A model generated the notes under the pieces. That model was given only the letters and a program-made list of their open reading frames with translations, was not told where the DNA came from and made no database searches. Both the position numbers and the translations under genes were made by a program. Shown in pieces: positions 45,541-58,345 of a stretch of 64,000 bases of DNA (positions are counted from its first letter, which is position 1; the number at the start of each line of letters is the position of its first letter). Source of the DNA: Trileptium ribeirensis (Eukaryota > Nematoda > Enoplea > Enoplida > Thoracostomopsidae); contig JASANE010019548.1 in the NCBI GenBank assembly GCA_030248225.1, positions 1-64,000 of the forward strand, read 5' to 3'.

Positions 45541-48500
45541 GTAGGACGAAACAGCGGTGGACCACTAGGTCCCGTTTGATAAACGTAATCGCTTATGTTT
45601 TGAATACTTCCATCAACCACCCTATTTTGTAACTTAGCATAAAAATCGCTACGGAAAGGTTTTTGATCTGTTTAAATTTTTTGAAAAACTGTTCGCCAAC
45701 ACACCGCTCTGTGATTGAAATATAGCCATCTTGAGGTCGGAACAATTCGGGTAAAATTACACAAATTTTTGAGAACACAAATTTGTCGAATTTGAACTAA
45801 AAGGATTTTGTTCGCTAACACCAAGAGTTAACTATTGCATCGATTTGATTGTGACGTCACTTTTGCAATAAATTTGGTCGCGAACACTGAATAATCTAGG
45901 TTATAATTGACAGGCATTAAGCAACATAATTTTTACAAATTTAAAATACCCAAAATTCTGTTCGGTACAATATTCCCAGGTGGCTCCTTTCGCCTCTCGT
46001 GATTCCACCCCCAGTTATGCTGGGGGCGGAATCAGGAAAAAGCCCACCGTCTATCCAGTGATATTCCCATAGTCTCTGGACCACAATGATCTTTTACCCC
46101 TAAAGGGATTCCTTTGCAATCAGAGTTTCTTCTTTATTACAAAATGGGATGGTTGGTGGATCACCTTAATTTTACTTACTGATCAGCAATATACTCTCTT
46201 TAAATGTGTGGTATCAACATAATATCAAAAGCAGAAAAATGTACGCATTATATATCATCATTACATCATGTGTTATCATCTTATAAAAAACAAATTAACG
46301 ATGTCCATATTCCTATATCCATTCATGCTTAGTATCAATTTGCGAAATAGAATTTCACATCTAATAATCTCGCAATGCGTTTCGGTAGCAGTTTCGAAGG
46401 GCGTTTGAAGGCAACATACAAACGTCCCAAAATAAAAAATTGGACTCAAATCTACACACGAATACCTAAATTAATAATAACAAGCTCATGTTACTGCTAT
46501 GAAATTTTGTTTGTTTGTATGGTAATACTGTATTGCTAAACACTTGCTAGATTCTTAGTATGATACACGTATACTTATGCGCAGCTAGATAAAATACGAA
46601 AACAAAGGCTTTGCCTGGAAGCTACGACAAAAATAATCTCGGCTGTAGAAAAGTAAATTTCAGTTTGGTTAAAACTTATAGAGAAATTGAGTTTTGCTTG
46701 CTTCATAGCAGCTTGTACCGTCTCAAAATTCAACGATCTTACTTAAGTGGGTATATGAGCTTTCCCTTATTAAAAAGTCATTAGTGTTGCTATTATTCGG
46801 TATGGATTTGTTGTTGCCAAACTTTTAAAATAATGGAAAACGATTTGTCAAAGCAAATCTAAGTAAGAACCCACGGTCTATTAGACAGACGTTAATCCTT
46901 TCAATATTGGCAAACAGTTCAACTTCTTTGATTTTTTCTCTCGAAATATAGTACAGTCTAACAGATTGTGCTAAGCAATTGACATATTATAGCACACAAT
47001 GTATTACTTGATTTACATAAATGTGGTTTCTTACTGTTAATAGCTAATTCGCTAAAAATTTATCTTGTCAGACGGCGTAGAGGAATTCATCCGTAATCAA
47101 ACATCACAGGTCTTCCGCCGCTTTTAGAATGCGATTCGGCAAAAACGTTCGAGATTAATAATGCATAATTTACGATATGATGCGTGCGCCAAAGCCAAAT
47201 TATGTCACGCCTCCAACTCAACTAGTTCGGGTGAACTATAGCTTAGCTGGACTTACTATGGTACATTCTTATAGCTTAGTTAGTCTTAATGTGACAAACA
47301 GGGAGCTTAGTTAGGCTTTGCGTGACAAAAGGAGCGTCCGGCCGAACTGTCAATTTTGAAATTTTATTTAGTATTGTGCTTAATGTAATAGCATCTTGTA
47401 TAGTATTTTCACATTAATTCTAAGTTATATATTTGTTTTAATATATACAATTAACGTTTTAAGCTGTGTGCCGCTTTTGGGGCATTTTTTGATACGTATA
47501 ATAAAACGTAATGTTCGCGGACTTAATAGTCTCTGGCTTAAGGTATAGGGCTCATCTGAACGCCTCGTGACAAAAGCACAGTCCGGCTCGACACTCGATG
47601 ACAAATGCATAGCCTAGCTAGGCTATTCAAAATTTTAATAGTCGAGCTGGACTGTATGCGTGACATAGTAGCTAGCCCATTTGAACGCGTGACATAACTA
47701 GGTCTTGAAGTGACATAACTAGCACTAACTTTGAACGCATCTTATTGTAAATGATGCATAATTTGAATGCATCTCATACTGGTCACCGATGTATATTGTA
47801 ATAACCGGTGACGCAGCTGCATGGCGCAACTTCCTAACACCATGCCCATACGACCCCGGCTATCGTAACCTCAAGGATGGACCGTGACTACTAAAATTTT
47901 AAACCTATTCTTGGTCAGATCCAAGAAGCTACGCAGCTTAGCTGGCCGCAGGCGCGCTTAACGGGGTGTGGTCGGACCCCGCCCGAAAGGTTGCGCACGT
48001 GTCTAGTATCGGGTATGATTTCTGAGGTCTCCCAGGGAGGCTAGCACCGACACCTGCTCGCAAGCCATGGGGCCTAGCCGCTATTCCCTATCTTAGACTC
48101 ATCGGAAGTTGTTTGGTTCTATTTTAGTGCAATAAGTGTTAAAATAAAATGTGGAAACGTCCCTAGAAATTTGAAGCTCAAGTTGAGTTGCCTGGTTAAG
48201 ATCGCGGTATGCTCCGTGTTAGAGCATTGACCTATGTGGCCCCCACAGGGTTCCGACAGCCCTGAGTGTTTAATGTCGGATTATCAATGGCGTGGCCTGT
48301 TTCCTCGATAGATTCTATGCTAGCGTACTGGTGCCTTGGCCAGTGAAAGTTGTAACTCATCCGAATCGAGAGCATTCCTAACAATTTTTGAGTCACAGTC
48401 ATAAACGGGTCAAATTTTGGTAACTTTTTCCAATTATTTTATTTCCTAGATCCGGTGAAAACGCAAACAGATAGGTCAGAAGGCCATGCGCGCCAGTGCT

Positions 48501-49574
48501 TGTGACATTCTCGCCCACAAGCCATGGCGAGGAGTGCCTGCTCGTCCGAGCGGACAAACCGGAAAAGAAAACTCCCTATCGTCTCGGTAAGACGTAAGGC
48601 GGTACTCAGTGTTTCATGACACAAAGCTTATTTACACAGATCAAATGTTATCTAGGGGACGAGCGTTCCTAAACAAACCGGGACGGGACGAGTAAAACGA
48701 ATCGGGGAAGCCTAGTAGTATCTTGCTATGGTCGCTGCGATTTAACACCATATGGTGGCGCGGGACGTTAAACAGAGAACAGGGGAGGAGCGTACAGATA
48801 TCCGCATGTTGCGGTTTAGGGGCATTTATCCCTGCTTCGACTCAATGTTAGCGAACTAATCAGCTATGTAGCGCACTAAACAGAGGCCCTAGTGTGCTTC
48901 GGAAATTGCTCCTCAATGCAGGTCGCTCTGGGTGACGAATACTCAAGCGGGCGGAGAAAAAACGGTGATCAGAACCGACTACGCGAGCTCGACAGCATCG
49001 TTGGAGCGCTACGTAACGCGACGCCGACTCAAACTGGTGACAAGGAGTACCTGGAAATTTGTCCTCACGATATACTTACATTTGTGCATATGCCTGAATT
49101 CGCCCTATAGCGTATGACATCCTTACCTACCTAATAGTACGACTGACCGAACGACGAGGTTCAGAAGCAAAAGAAAGGGAAAAAATGGAACAGTTCCCTT
49201 AATTTAGGCCGACGGAACGCGGTCGGGGTGTTGCGTGGCATGACGCGTCCTTATGAGCAACTTACGAAACGGTCATCCAGCCGATTGATTTCTATTTGAA
49301 CTTGATGTCGGTTTTAGATGGGGAGGCGAGTCCTTTAGATGGAATACGCCTAGCCGAAGGCTAAATCAGCCTCATTTCCTACCTATTGGGGTCGTTTGTA
49401 CTAATCGGGCCATGGGCGATCGGCCGGGACGCATTTGCGGCTTTGGTTTTCTCTTCGTTTGTTTGTCTTTTGCCTCTCTCTAACGACTATTTTTCTTATT
49501 ACACTGCAATGTTGCAGTGTCTCAACTGCACTGTAGCGCAGTTGAGTTATCATCGACTTAATAGTCGATGTTCC

Positions 49575-49650
49575 TATATCTCTGTGGCTTAATGGTTATG
49601 ACATATGAAACTGCAGCGGACTTAAATTCTCCGTGCAGGATCAATTCACG
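49575..49650 (+). repeat. tRNA-like patch with A and B boxes
   Basis: TGTGGCTTAATGGTTATGAC fits an A-box and GCAGGATCAATTC, about 45 bp later, a B-box. The stems do not pair well enough for a functional tRNA, so it is a degenerate tRNA or SINE head. Confidence 0.35.
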
Positions 49651-52014
49651 AAACGGGAAAATATAACTGGCTGACACTGAAACTGCATAAAAAGTGAAAA
49701 TGGGCATACATAGTACATAGCCTAACGGGCAAACCGAGCTAAAATCAAAGAAAAGCCAAACTCAGCGATCAACTCGATCCAAAAAGAAAAAGGGGTTTTG
49801 CACTCGCCCGGTTTGGGGCCGAAATGGCCTGGGCGAGGAGGTAAGTTTTCTTTATGTTTTAGAAAGTCCTAAAATTTTGTTCACGGCGGGAACACGGAGT
49901 GTTTCTCCCGCAAAGGCGGTTTCTAGCGATGACGCAGAGGCAAGGTTTAGTTCTATCTCTTTTAGACAATGGTCTCGAGAGAAGACCATTGCGTAGTGCA
50001 ATGGTGAACACCGGTAAATTTATTTGTTTTAGCCACATAGTTATTTGGATTCCAAAACTGGTGCATCACCACCAAACGAAGCACCATCGTCTCAGGTCGA
50101 TGTCGGCGAAATTTTGCTCGGCTGGGGGCCTGCTCCTCCAGTTCATGTTTGAATAACCCGGGGTCTAGAGGGGAGTCTAAAGTTAATCCGGTCAGTCGTC
50201 CTAATGAGATTGGTGTACGAATGAGATGCCTACCGAATATGTCGTCTATGTGCTCTAAAATCAGATTCAAACAACTGAGTAAAGATGATTCCGAGACAAC
50301 ATCCCGCGAAATCAGCAAACACCTTAAGCTCAAGTTAACGTCCCTAGAAGTTTAGTCTTTTAAATCCCCAAATTTTCTTAACTCGATGAAATAGACGAAA
50401 TTTTCGGGGGTTCCAAAAGCCCGACGGAGGCTAGTCCTCCGTCCCTAATCTGCGTTTCTGTCCAAGCCCAAACACGGCATGGGCGTTGAACAATCCACTA
50501 AGGTATAAGTTTGTAAACCATAATAGCAAAACCCTTGAATAAGTCCCTATTTTCCGTGGCATGCACGTTCTAGAAATTTTACCGTGGTCGGCTCAGGAAA
50601 ATTCGTTGATCCTAACTCGAAAGAAGCAAGTCATGTAAAACCTGGACGAGAAGCGTCCATTTTGACGTGCCTTACCTATCACCACGGGGAATCAGCAAGA
50701 CTTCGAATTAGTCAAACGGTCCTCACATTGCTCTGCACGAATGTACCCTAAATCGCCTAACGCCTCCTACGTCGGAACTCGATTCTAGAGGTTGATTCCA
50801 ATTAAGGTTGTGCGTAGCTGTTCTGAGGGGACGGGGTGGGCGAAACCCAAACGCGATTGATTCTACTCAGGGGCGAGAAACATGCTACGTTCATGAAATA
50901 CTTAAGCGAATGGCCTGTTACTCTTCATCCGGCAGGGAAACTAAACCCCTGCATCCACTAAGCCTTCAAGTACTTGCGCACATTGATCCCTGGGGCAGCA
51001 CCAGCTGAACCCCCTTCGCGAGGTATACACCTACGCGGAAACCTTTCGTCCATCGAATCGATCCGAAGCAAAAGCGATAAGCGACAGAAAAACAGAGCCA
51101 TATGAAAACTATGAACAGAAAACAATGCGTCGGAGCCGGTCAGTAAAGTCGACCGAACTCCGCGCTGTCGAAGTCCAACTGATTCCACGATTCGACGCGT
51201 TGGTCGTAACCTCGAAATTTTTGCCTGTAGTTAAGGATGGCGATTTTCTCGCCGTCCAATCGTTGTTGGTCGGGCAACGCCCACTTTTCTTGGGTTTTAG
51301 TGCACTGTCCAATTGGGGACACTTCCGAAAAATCGAATCTTGACGGCTACCGTAAACCGTCGATGTCCTTAAAGAGAGTCGGCTTCAATTAAATTTGCCG
51401 ACATCAAGTTTGAATCTTCCGAGTACTCGGAAGTTGACCATCTGTGATTTTTGTCCCAATTTTCCCAAGAAAGTAAATTTTGAAGTCCCAATTTCCCGTC
51501 CTCATCGCCGGATTTCCAGCGAAATTGGATCCTAAACTCACAATATTTGAACAGTTTCCGGTCCCAGCTTAACTTAAACTATTGCAAATACTTTCGGGTC
51601 ACGCAATTTCCTTCTTAAATCCCAATTAGCGTGACAATCTGTTCGACTTTTGACTATTTGCTCTTCCCAGCCCATCCAGAGTCAGCAAACATCAACTCAG
51701 CCTTTGTGGTTTTCGGGCTTTGAGGACATCCAAAAACGTCGAAAAGAATCGAGCTTATTTGAAATTTCCATGTGACTGCCTATGCTTTACCGGCTCGCCG
51801 GGGGGGAACCGGCGACGAGAAAATGTCCGTCTCGAGGTCAGAGACGGGGCTAACCCTAACCTACTCTTAACAGGTCAGGCGTCCTGTTCCAAGTCCCTTA
51901 GGGTCCGCGGGAGGGCCCTAAAGTCGCCCCCGTTCGTCCTAATCGTCGGGTTCCAGTCCGTCCGTAAAACTCTAAAATTTAATAAATTTTAGTATATGGT
52001 GTCCTTGTTCGTCC

Positions 52015-52110
52015 GTCCTTATGTTATGTCCTTACATATATAAATTATATACATATATCAACACACATATATACACACAAATACTCACACTACACATATC
52101 AGACAGGATG
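52015..52110. repeat. Simple AT/AC-rich sequence
   Basis: Irregular ACATATAT, CACACATATA and ACACTACACATATC runs. A similar patch lies at 52970-53030 in the same block. Confidence 0.55.
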
Positions 52111-53599
52111 GCGTCCTGACACACACACGACACGTCAAACACAACAACAACAAAGCGATAACGAAGAAAACCGACCAGAAACGTCGGTTAGAGAGAGAAC
52201 GAGGACAAAAACGAAAGGACAGCGAGGACACGAGGAGGGCATGGGAAGGGAAGTGGGACGAGGGGAATCCGGGAGGGATTTCGAGGGGCTGGGGGCAGAT
52301 TCGGTCCCAGGACGGAAAACGGGGTCGATTGATACCAAACACGATGGGGAAGGACGTAATAATGGGTCGGGACCCACTCATGGGTTCCTATATGTATTAG
52401 TATGGGGAGCTTTAGCGGGCTCTCCTGCGTTAACGGTTGGGCGGAGCGACGCCCGCCGGGTATCGTTGGACTCATCGTCCAACGACAATTTAAATGAGGG
52501 GTGATATCGCTACTGGGGCGGCAGGGGTAAGAACGGTACTAAAATTGCAGCGATTAGAGAGAGTAGTGGCTACGGTAGGGGCGCTTTTGCTGGTTGTCCC
52601 GGGTTAACGGGGCGGCGGACCGAGACCGCCAAGTATTTTTGGAGATGTCTCATCGAGACGAATCCAATGAGAGGCGGTTCGCCCATTTTAGAGTTGAGCG
52701 AAAAATCTCGATTTATCGATGCCCATCAGCAGTTGGCAGCAGCTTTCTAGGCATCTTTGCGTGGCTACCGCGAGTCAGCAGGGACTCGGCCGGAGGTCCG
52801 GCACATATCGTTGGATCCAACTAGTCACGATGAACAAAACGAGGGGTCGCATGCACCGGTTCGGTCGCGGGGTAGGGCAACGGGGATGTCGAAAAGTGGG
52901 GGCTTGTATTAGTTGCATACTACAATGGGCTACAGAAACGAAGCGGTTTTACCTAAAAGAGTTGTCCACAGGGCACACACACACACAAATAGATACATTT
53001 ACATATTTTATATATGGTATGTCCTAAATATATGGAAAATAACAGTCCGGGTTCCACGTTGACAATCCCACCTAGCGTAAGTAGCGACTGTCTCTACACG
53101 TTACAAGCGGAGCTTCGGCGTTGTCCGGGGCGCCTTTGGACGTCCAATCACAACTCCCAAAGTGTCCTACCAACCTGCTCCGGTTATGTTCCGGATCATG
53201 GTACAGTAGACGGTGACGGGCCTTCGAATTAACCCGACCTCCGTCGTCCCTTATAATCGCGCAAGCTACCAAAACTATGATTTCCGCTCGTTGCGACTTG
53301 CTGTTTTCCGTGACCATTACTTAGTATATCGCTAAAACCAAGTAAACTTAATATTTTTGAGTTCAGTCTTAACAAACTTGTTTTCTTGAACGTGCAGCCA
53401 GGGGCCTCCTATTCCCGGACGGTCGTAACCGTCAACCTATAGCACATAGTGTCTGCTGGTTGGGTTTTAGAGTAATTTCCAGTTTCCGTCGGTTCGGGGC
53501 ATACTGCCCTGCCTCCTAAAGCGGTTATAACAGACTAATTCTCATTATTCCATTCCAATTGCTTCGCACAACACTCGTCCCAGTGATCAGACACGCAAT

Positions 53600-53960
53600 A
53601 AGAATGATACATGATTCATGTTATAGGATCCAGCATAAAATGATAAACGAGTCACGTTATAAAATACGGCATAAAAATGATAAATGAATCATGGCATAAA
53701 ATGGTAAACGAATTATGTTATAAAATGCGGCATAAAAATGATAAATGAATCATGGCATAAAGTGCTAAACGAATCATATCATAAATTACGGCATAAAAAT
53801 GATAGACGGATCATGGCATAAAATGATAAACGAATCATGTTATAAAATACGGCATAAAAATGATAAACGAATCATGGCATAAAATGCTAAACGAATCATA
53901 TTATAAAATACGGCATAAAAATGATAAACGGATCATGGCATAAAATGATAAACGAATCGT
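53600..53960. repeat. Tandem array, 61-bp unit, ~6 copies
   Basis: GGCATAAAAATGATA recurs at about 53668, 53729, 53790, 53851 and 53912, a steady 61-bp period. Each unit is itself two ~30-bp halves sharing ATAAAATGATAAACGAATCA, so the array grew from a smaller unit. Confidence 0.93.
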
Positions 53961-54223
53961 GAAAAGTGACCTAATTACGCAGTGGACTGTACCGCTGGTT
54001 CACGGTACCAGAGTCTTCCCATTCTCCCGAATGCGTTCCTTGATGTTCCCGAATAATTTTGACACCGAAATTACTGAAGAGACGCGTAACGGGGCCGCAA
54101 CGGGCCTGTTACATATAATATTGAGTGGAAAGTAGTGTAGTAGCCTGACGTCTGTAACAGTAAATCAATATTAAATAGACTTGCTTATTTTTCATTAGTT
54201 TTAATAAGTTATTCACTTTCTAG

Positions 54224-54354
54224 GCATGATCATTTTGAAGTAACAGCGACGAAGACCAAAAAGAACTTGCCTAGAGTAAGGCTACCGTCGGCAATTATTA
54301 TCAACAGTTTGAAGCATTCTCATATTATAGATATTAGGCGTCGGGTTGAAGACT
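54224..54354 (+). CDS. Channel exon 15: thumb, beta strand and LPS block
   Basis: Residues about 607-650. HDHFEVTATKTKK followed by LPRVRLPSAIIINSLKH fits the DEG/ENaC segment after the C-x-P-C, where a Y/F-E-V-T-x-S strand is followed by V-R/W-x-P-S and a helix (the M-V-R-I-P-S region of ASICs). Acceptor TTCACTTTCTAG (phase 2, completing Trp), donor GACT|GTAAGT (phase 1). It lies between the anomalous block and a dead LINE. Confidence 0.83.
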
Positions 54355-57222
54355 GTAAGTCATATAAAACATTAAATTAATCCGCTCCTGTGTGACTCCG
54401 AAAAATTTGACGCCAACATTGAGCACAGCAGTCAGATTCACTTAAGAGGCGGCGGCTTTAGTTGTTGTTCGTTCTGAAGTTCCTAATTGAGTCAACGTCT
54501 TGTCTTCTGAGAATTTTCTGAGAACCACATAGTCAAATTTGTCGGTCATACCTCACAACAATGATAACTTATCATCGTCTTAAACTCATTCCACTTTGGA
54601 CTGGGAAAATTCTGTTTTACAGCTATTGATAGACATAAAATTCTGAAAAATGATGGCATTGAATTTGCACACATGATTTTAGTAGCATGATCTACCATGT
54701 GTTAGCATGCAAAAATTGTATGTACTGGTAACGAGTCGTAAGCAGCGCTATAGCATGAGCTACGGCGAGTAAGCTGCACATGCGTGTACACATAAATCTG
54801 TGATATCTCGCATAATATCTCTGAATACTGTAATGTTATTGTAAGCACAGTTTTCAGTTATATGCCCAACAACCATTGGGCGTTTAGGCACTAAATTCCT
54901 GAAAATAAATAATTTTTTGTTATATCCACAGCATTATATGAGACGAAGGGTGAATCACAATAATATGTTGTAGCAAAAATATAATCCCTTAGTTGCGCCT
55001 TTTACTGCCTTTAACTGTACCAAGGTAACTTGCGACATCGAAGGTCCAAACGAATTTCCACCAATTTGAATCATATCGTGTGTTGGTTAATCATATCTTG
55101 TGCTTTTTCACTTGCTCCAGCTTTCAGCCGATACTTGTGCAGCACATCCACAGTGGGAAACAGATTCTGTGGTTCCAGTTTACAAAGGCAAAATAGAGCG
55201 TTCTGATCCCGAAAATTATTCTTCCATCTCATTAACGTGTAACATTGGTAAAATCCTCGAGTCTATCATCAACGACTGTCTAATTAACTATCTACGATCC
55301 AGTCGTTTACTATATGAAGCTCAATTAGAATTTTTAAAAGGCCTTTCCACATGAGCACCATTTTGTCTATAATATCAAAACCTTGTTGTAAATCATGAAA
55401 AAACTTATTTTCATTTTCCTAGGTCTGTCAAACGCCTTTGGCTCCTCCGCTTATTGGGCACTTGTCAATTTACTGCTCTTTTATGGAAATACAGACAAGC
55501 TGTATGCATGGGTTTGTAATTTCCAGTCTCAGAAAACAAGAATTTGTATACTATGTCGTCCAGTCGTCCGTTGTTTGCCACAAAGTAGCGATATGACTTC
55601 TACCTTGTTTATTATTTTTATCTACACATTACATATCTTTAAAGATCGCCCCACCGATGAAAATGACCTCTTCTTCGCTGCCTATGCTGACGACACTTTA
55701 ATTTCTGCCCACCACTCAGGTCCCGATATCGCTGTTCTAAACTTTCATTCTAGCGTTGAAATTTTGCTGGCAAAAAACTATGATATGACATTCAATGCAT
55801 CTAAAGCAGTTATTCTACTGACGCACTGCCGTACAAGCACGCACAACCCGATGTTACCACTTCTATCTCAAGGTTCCCTTTTGCAACGATCTCGGAAACA
55901 GAACCATTTGGAATTTTATCTTTTGAGTGATTTGAAATTTAACCCAAACATAGAAACTGTACTTCGACAGGCTAAGCGAGAATTGATGGTGCTACGCATT
56001 TTGGCAGAGTAGTCGTTTTGATTCTCCAGATTTTCATTTTGGTTTACGAGGAATCCGTTCGATTATTTTTTTAATTAGACGTTCGTGCTTACAACTGCAA
56101 TATTAAACCTATTTCCTAACAGCTGCTAACGTTGTATAAACATTCAAACGGATGTGCAACTCAACCTACTTTATTAATTTTCCTCGTACTGTGTAATTAG
56201 TTTTCCATGCCAAAAAATTTATTATGACATGGCTCAGAGTATAGATTTCAACAGCAACAATGTATATTTGTTTTTATTACATGAGTACTATGGTAGGACC
56301 TCCAATTTAATAGCTTTTGCTTTTACGCTTTTTCGTTTTTCAAATCAGATGAATTAAAGTAAAATATTTACCTTTTCAATTTAACTGACCGTTGCGCCTT
56401 TTATGTGCTATTTTACAAATATTCAAATATAAATATTCTTATTAAAACACGACAGAATCAAATAGCACAGCTAATACATTTTGTTTCAGGCAGTCGACAA
56501 GTATAACGACAAAGCATTGATGTGGCAACGTCACAGGTTAATATATTCGGAATATAACGTAATTGAATAACGTGTATATTTGAAGTCAAAGCAAGAAACA
56601 ACATGGAGTCCTTTGGTTCAAATGCGCCAAGTATTTGTTGCCGCTAACGCTAACTAACGCTAGACATAGCAGCTAGCAGAATATAGGAGCGCGACTTAGA
56701 ACGAAACGATGCAGCTGCAGGTTCTGTAATACAATTGACACCTGACAGTTTTTTTCACAGAAACGACTTGATAAATTCCAAAGCTTTACTAAATAATTAT
56801 TACATTACAACAATGCGTTGTTCTGCACGCATGAATGCCGTTTAAACTCTTAAATAAATTCGCTTGTTTCTTATTTGCGCACTCCCAAAAACAGATTTGT
56901 AATTAACTACATTAATTAATTTAATGTTTATTAAAATTTTAAGTTTTTATTTTTTGTACGCCAACTGGGCCTTATGTTAGCTAAAATGTATCACTCCTGT
57001 TCCGAGATCTGTAAAATGGATTATTGCCATCTGGAATAGCAAACTAATAGTATAGAAGTTTGGATAAAAAGAGCAAAATTATTTAACTAACCAGTTTTTG
57101 TAAAATTTAAGTAAAATTTGTCAATATAATATGTCAATTAATATAAATGCAAATAACTAACAGTTGTGCCGGGGAAAACACAACTAAACGGCTATAAACT
57201 AATCTGTGTTCCAGGTCAACAG
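54355..57222. other. Intron 15
   Basis: Contains a non-LTR retroelement fragment (55100-56012). 54355-55090 and 56013-57222 are AT-rich with nothing else recognised. Confidence 0.5.
55100..56012 (+). mobile_element. Non-LTR retrotransposon RT fragment
   Basis: Two frames of a LINE-type (CR1/Jockey-like) reverse transcriptase. The first has WETDSVVPVYKGK, SDPENYSSISLTCNIGKILE and a final LST. After a frame break the second has LGLSNAFG where the family has a D-x-S-K-A-F-D motif, LPQSSDMTSTLF for the P-Q-G-S block, and the catalytic FFAAYADDTLISA near 55680. The first catalytic Asp is replaced by Gly and no endonuclease or 3' tail is seen, so it is dead and truncated. Confidence 0.88.
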
Positions 57223-57287
57223 CCGGGATCGCTGTATACTACAGATCGCTGCAATCAGTGATGCTTATTGAATTCCCTGAATATCCG
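57223..57287 (+). CDS. Channel exon 16: pre-TM2 palm strand
   Basis: Residues about 651-672. GIAVYYRSLQSVMLIEFPEYP fits the strand before TM2 (V-x-V/I-Y/F-Y/F-x-x-L ... E-x-P/K-x-Y) at exact family spacing to the TM2 exon. I used the acceptor GGTCAACAG (phase 1), eight bases after the alternative TGTTCCAG, because only the former joins exon 15 in frame. Donor CCG|GTAAGC, phase 0. Confidence 0.82.
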
Positions 57288-57554
57288 GTAAGCAGCGTTT
57301 TTAAACTCATTATATTGGGGCAAATTTCTGTTCACCCGATTTAGTTAAATTTTGACACCCAAAACCGGTGATAGAGACGTTTATTTTTTCAGTTTTCTAG
57401 TTTTCTTAAACGTTCACTTCGCAACTCAACTGAAAATATAGGTATGTGCTTTATTCTGAATTGGGTTATTAAATTATAGGTGTCGAAGGTTACTCGGTTT
57501 GGAGGAATAGTAGGGTAGACGGTTTCGGGGAATCGCCAGGGGTTGGTAAATTTC

Positions 57555-57760
57555 TGAAATTTTTTAGAAACTAAAAAACCCTCCTATTTTTGACAATTTT
57601 CAATACATTTTCTCTAATTTTTTTGGCAATTTTACCCCAATTTTGCCAACTTTTCACTCTACTTTTCGCCATTTGAACTAAGAGTTTCCTGGGGCCTTCG
57701 GCTCGGGGGAGGCTGAGCGTCGTGGGGGTGCGGAGCCTTTGGAGCGACAACAACGACTAT
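57555..57760. repeat. Dispersed TTTTGCC/GC-rich module, copy 6
   Basis: Phased TTTTGACAATTTTC, TTTTTTTGGCAATTTTACC and AATTTTGCCAACTTTTC words at 57585-57670, followed by a GC-rich part with CTTCGGCTCGGGGGAGGC that overlaps the fold-back's left arm. Confidence 0.55.
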
Positions 57761-58014
57761 AGGGAAGAGGAGTTCGGAGCCTGCAGAGAGATATATGTGG
57801 TTTGACAATAACTCCCTATTGATACATACGGGTTAAATGTTTTTTTAATCGAAATACGTTTACATGATGTATTTACATGGTGTAAATGTATTTCGATTAG
57901 AAAAATAGGGGGTTATACCATCAAATCACGCATATCCCTCTGCAGGCTCCGAACTCCTCTCCCCTGAAGTTGTTGCTGTCGCCTCGAAGGCTCCGCACAA
58001 CCAACGACGCTCCG
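57714..58014. repeat. Fold-back (inverted repeat) element
   Basis: Two arms of about 145-150 bp are imperfect reverse complements around a centre near 57865. Matching landmarks are GCGGAGCC against GGCTCCGC, GAGGAGTTCGGAGCCTGCAG against CTGCAGGCTCCGAACTCCTC, and AATCGAAATACG against a near copy of its complement. Differences between the arms are few, so it is fairly young. No coding content. Confidence 0.9.
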
Positions 58015-58234
58015 TATACAAAGTTGACGTCAAAGACGTGCTAATTCTTTTATTCCTAGGGCAGCTTCTTAGCATTAGTGCACGTTGCGACGCGTCGTGC
58101 TAAGTTATTCCGTGACGTATGGACATGCTTTGTTTTATCTATGTGTCCGATGATCAGTACGGAGGCGAGCTTTAGCTCCTAGATAGTATACTGATTTGCG
58201 TTCGCCATTTGCAACCAAACAAGCTGCATAGGAT

Positions 58235-58345
58235 TAAGCTGCATAGGACCGGGCCGAGCTGTACACCTGAGTTAAAATTTCGGGCCGGGCTGGGCCGCCT
58301 GTTTTAAAAAAGCGTGTAACGCTGTCTAAAGCCCGGCCGGAAAGA
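58235..58345. repeat. GGGCC/CCGGG patch, hAT-like subterminal sequence
   Basis: GACCGGGCCGAGC, TCGGGCCGGGCTGGGCC and AAAGCCCGGCCGG. It resembles the subterminal arrays of the hAT-like elements at 3464 and 43023 but with GGGCC as the repeated word. A possible partner patch lies at 61150-61265. Confidence 0.45.

Larger units (their letters stand above)
47770..53340. other. GC-richer block of unknown nature
   Basis: About 5.5 kb whose composition is clearly less AT-rich than its surroundings, with many CG dinucleotides and few A/T runs. All six frames hold only short frames (at most about 120 codons) without domains. Inside are a tRNA-like patch (49575-49650) and AT/AC-rich simple stretches (52020-52110 and 52970-53030). 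I found no long terminal repeats, reverse transcriptase or other signature. It could be an old, unfamiliar transposon, a virus-like insertion or unusual non-coding DNA. Confidence 0.55.
41193..54223. other. Intron 14 (13 kb)
   Basis: Longest intron. It holds a dispersed module (42105-42400), a hAT-like element (43023-44706), a diverged tandem duplication (45160-45540), irregular GTGACA-containing sequence (47190-47720), a GC-richer block (47770-53340) and a 61-bp array (53600-53960). 41200-42100, 44715-45150 and 45990-47180 show nothing recognisable. Confidence 0.5.

Noticed and set aside
52085..52504. Four overlapping frames of 80-98 codons
   Set aside because: Low-stop, GC-rich sequence within the anomalous block; frames on both strands overlap and no domain appears.
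57215..57222. Use of the first acceptor (TGTTCCAG, exon start at 57215) for exon 16
   Set aside because: It would need phase 2 from the preceding exon, but exon 15 ends in phase 1; the AG eight bases on restores the frame and family spacing.
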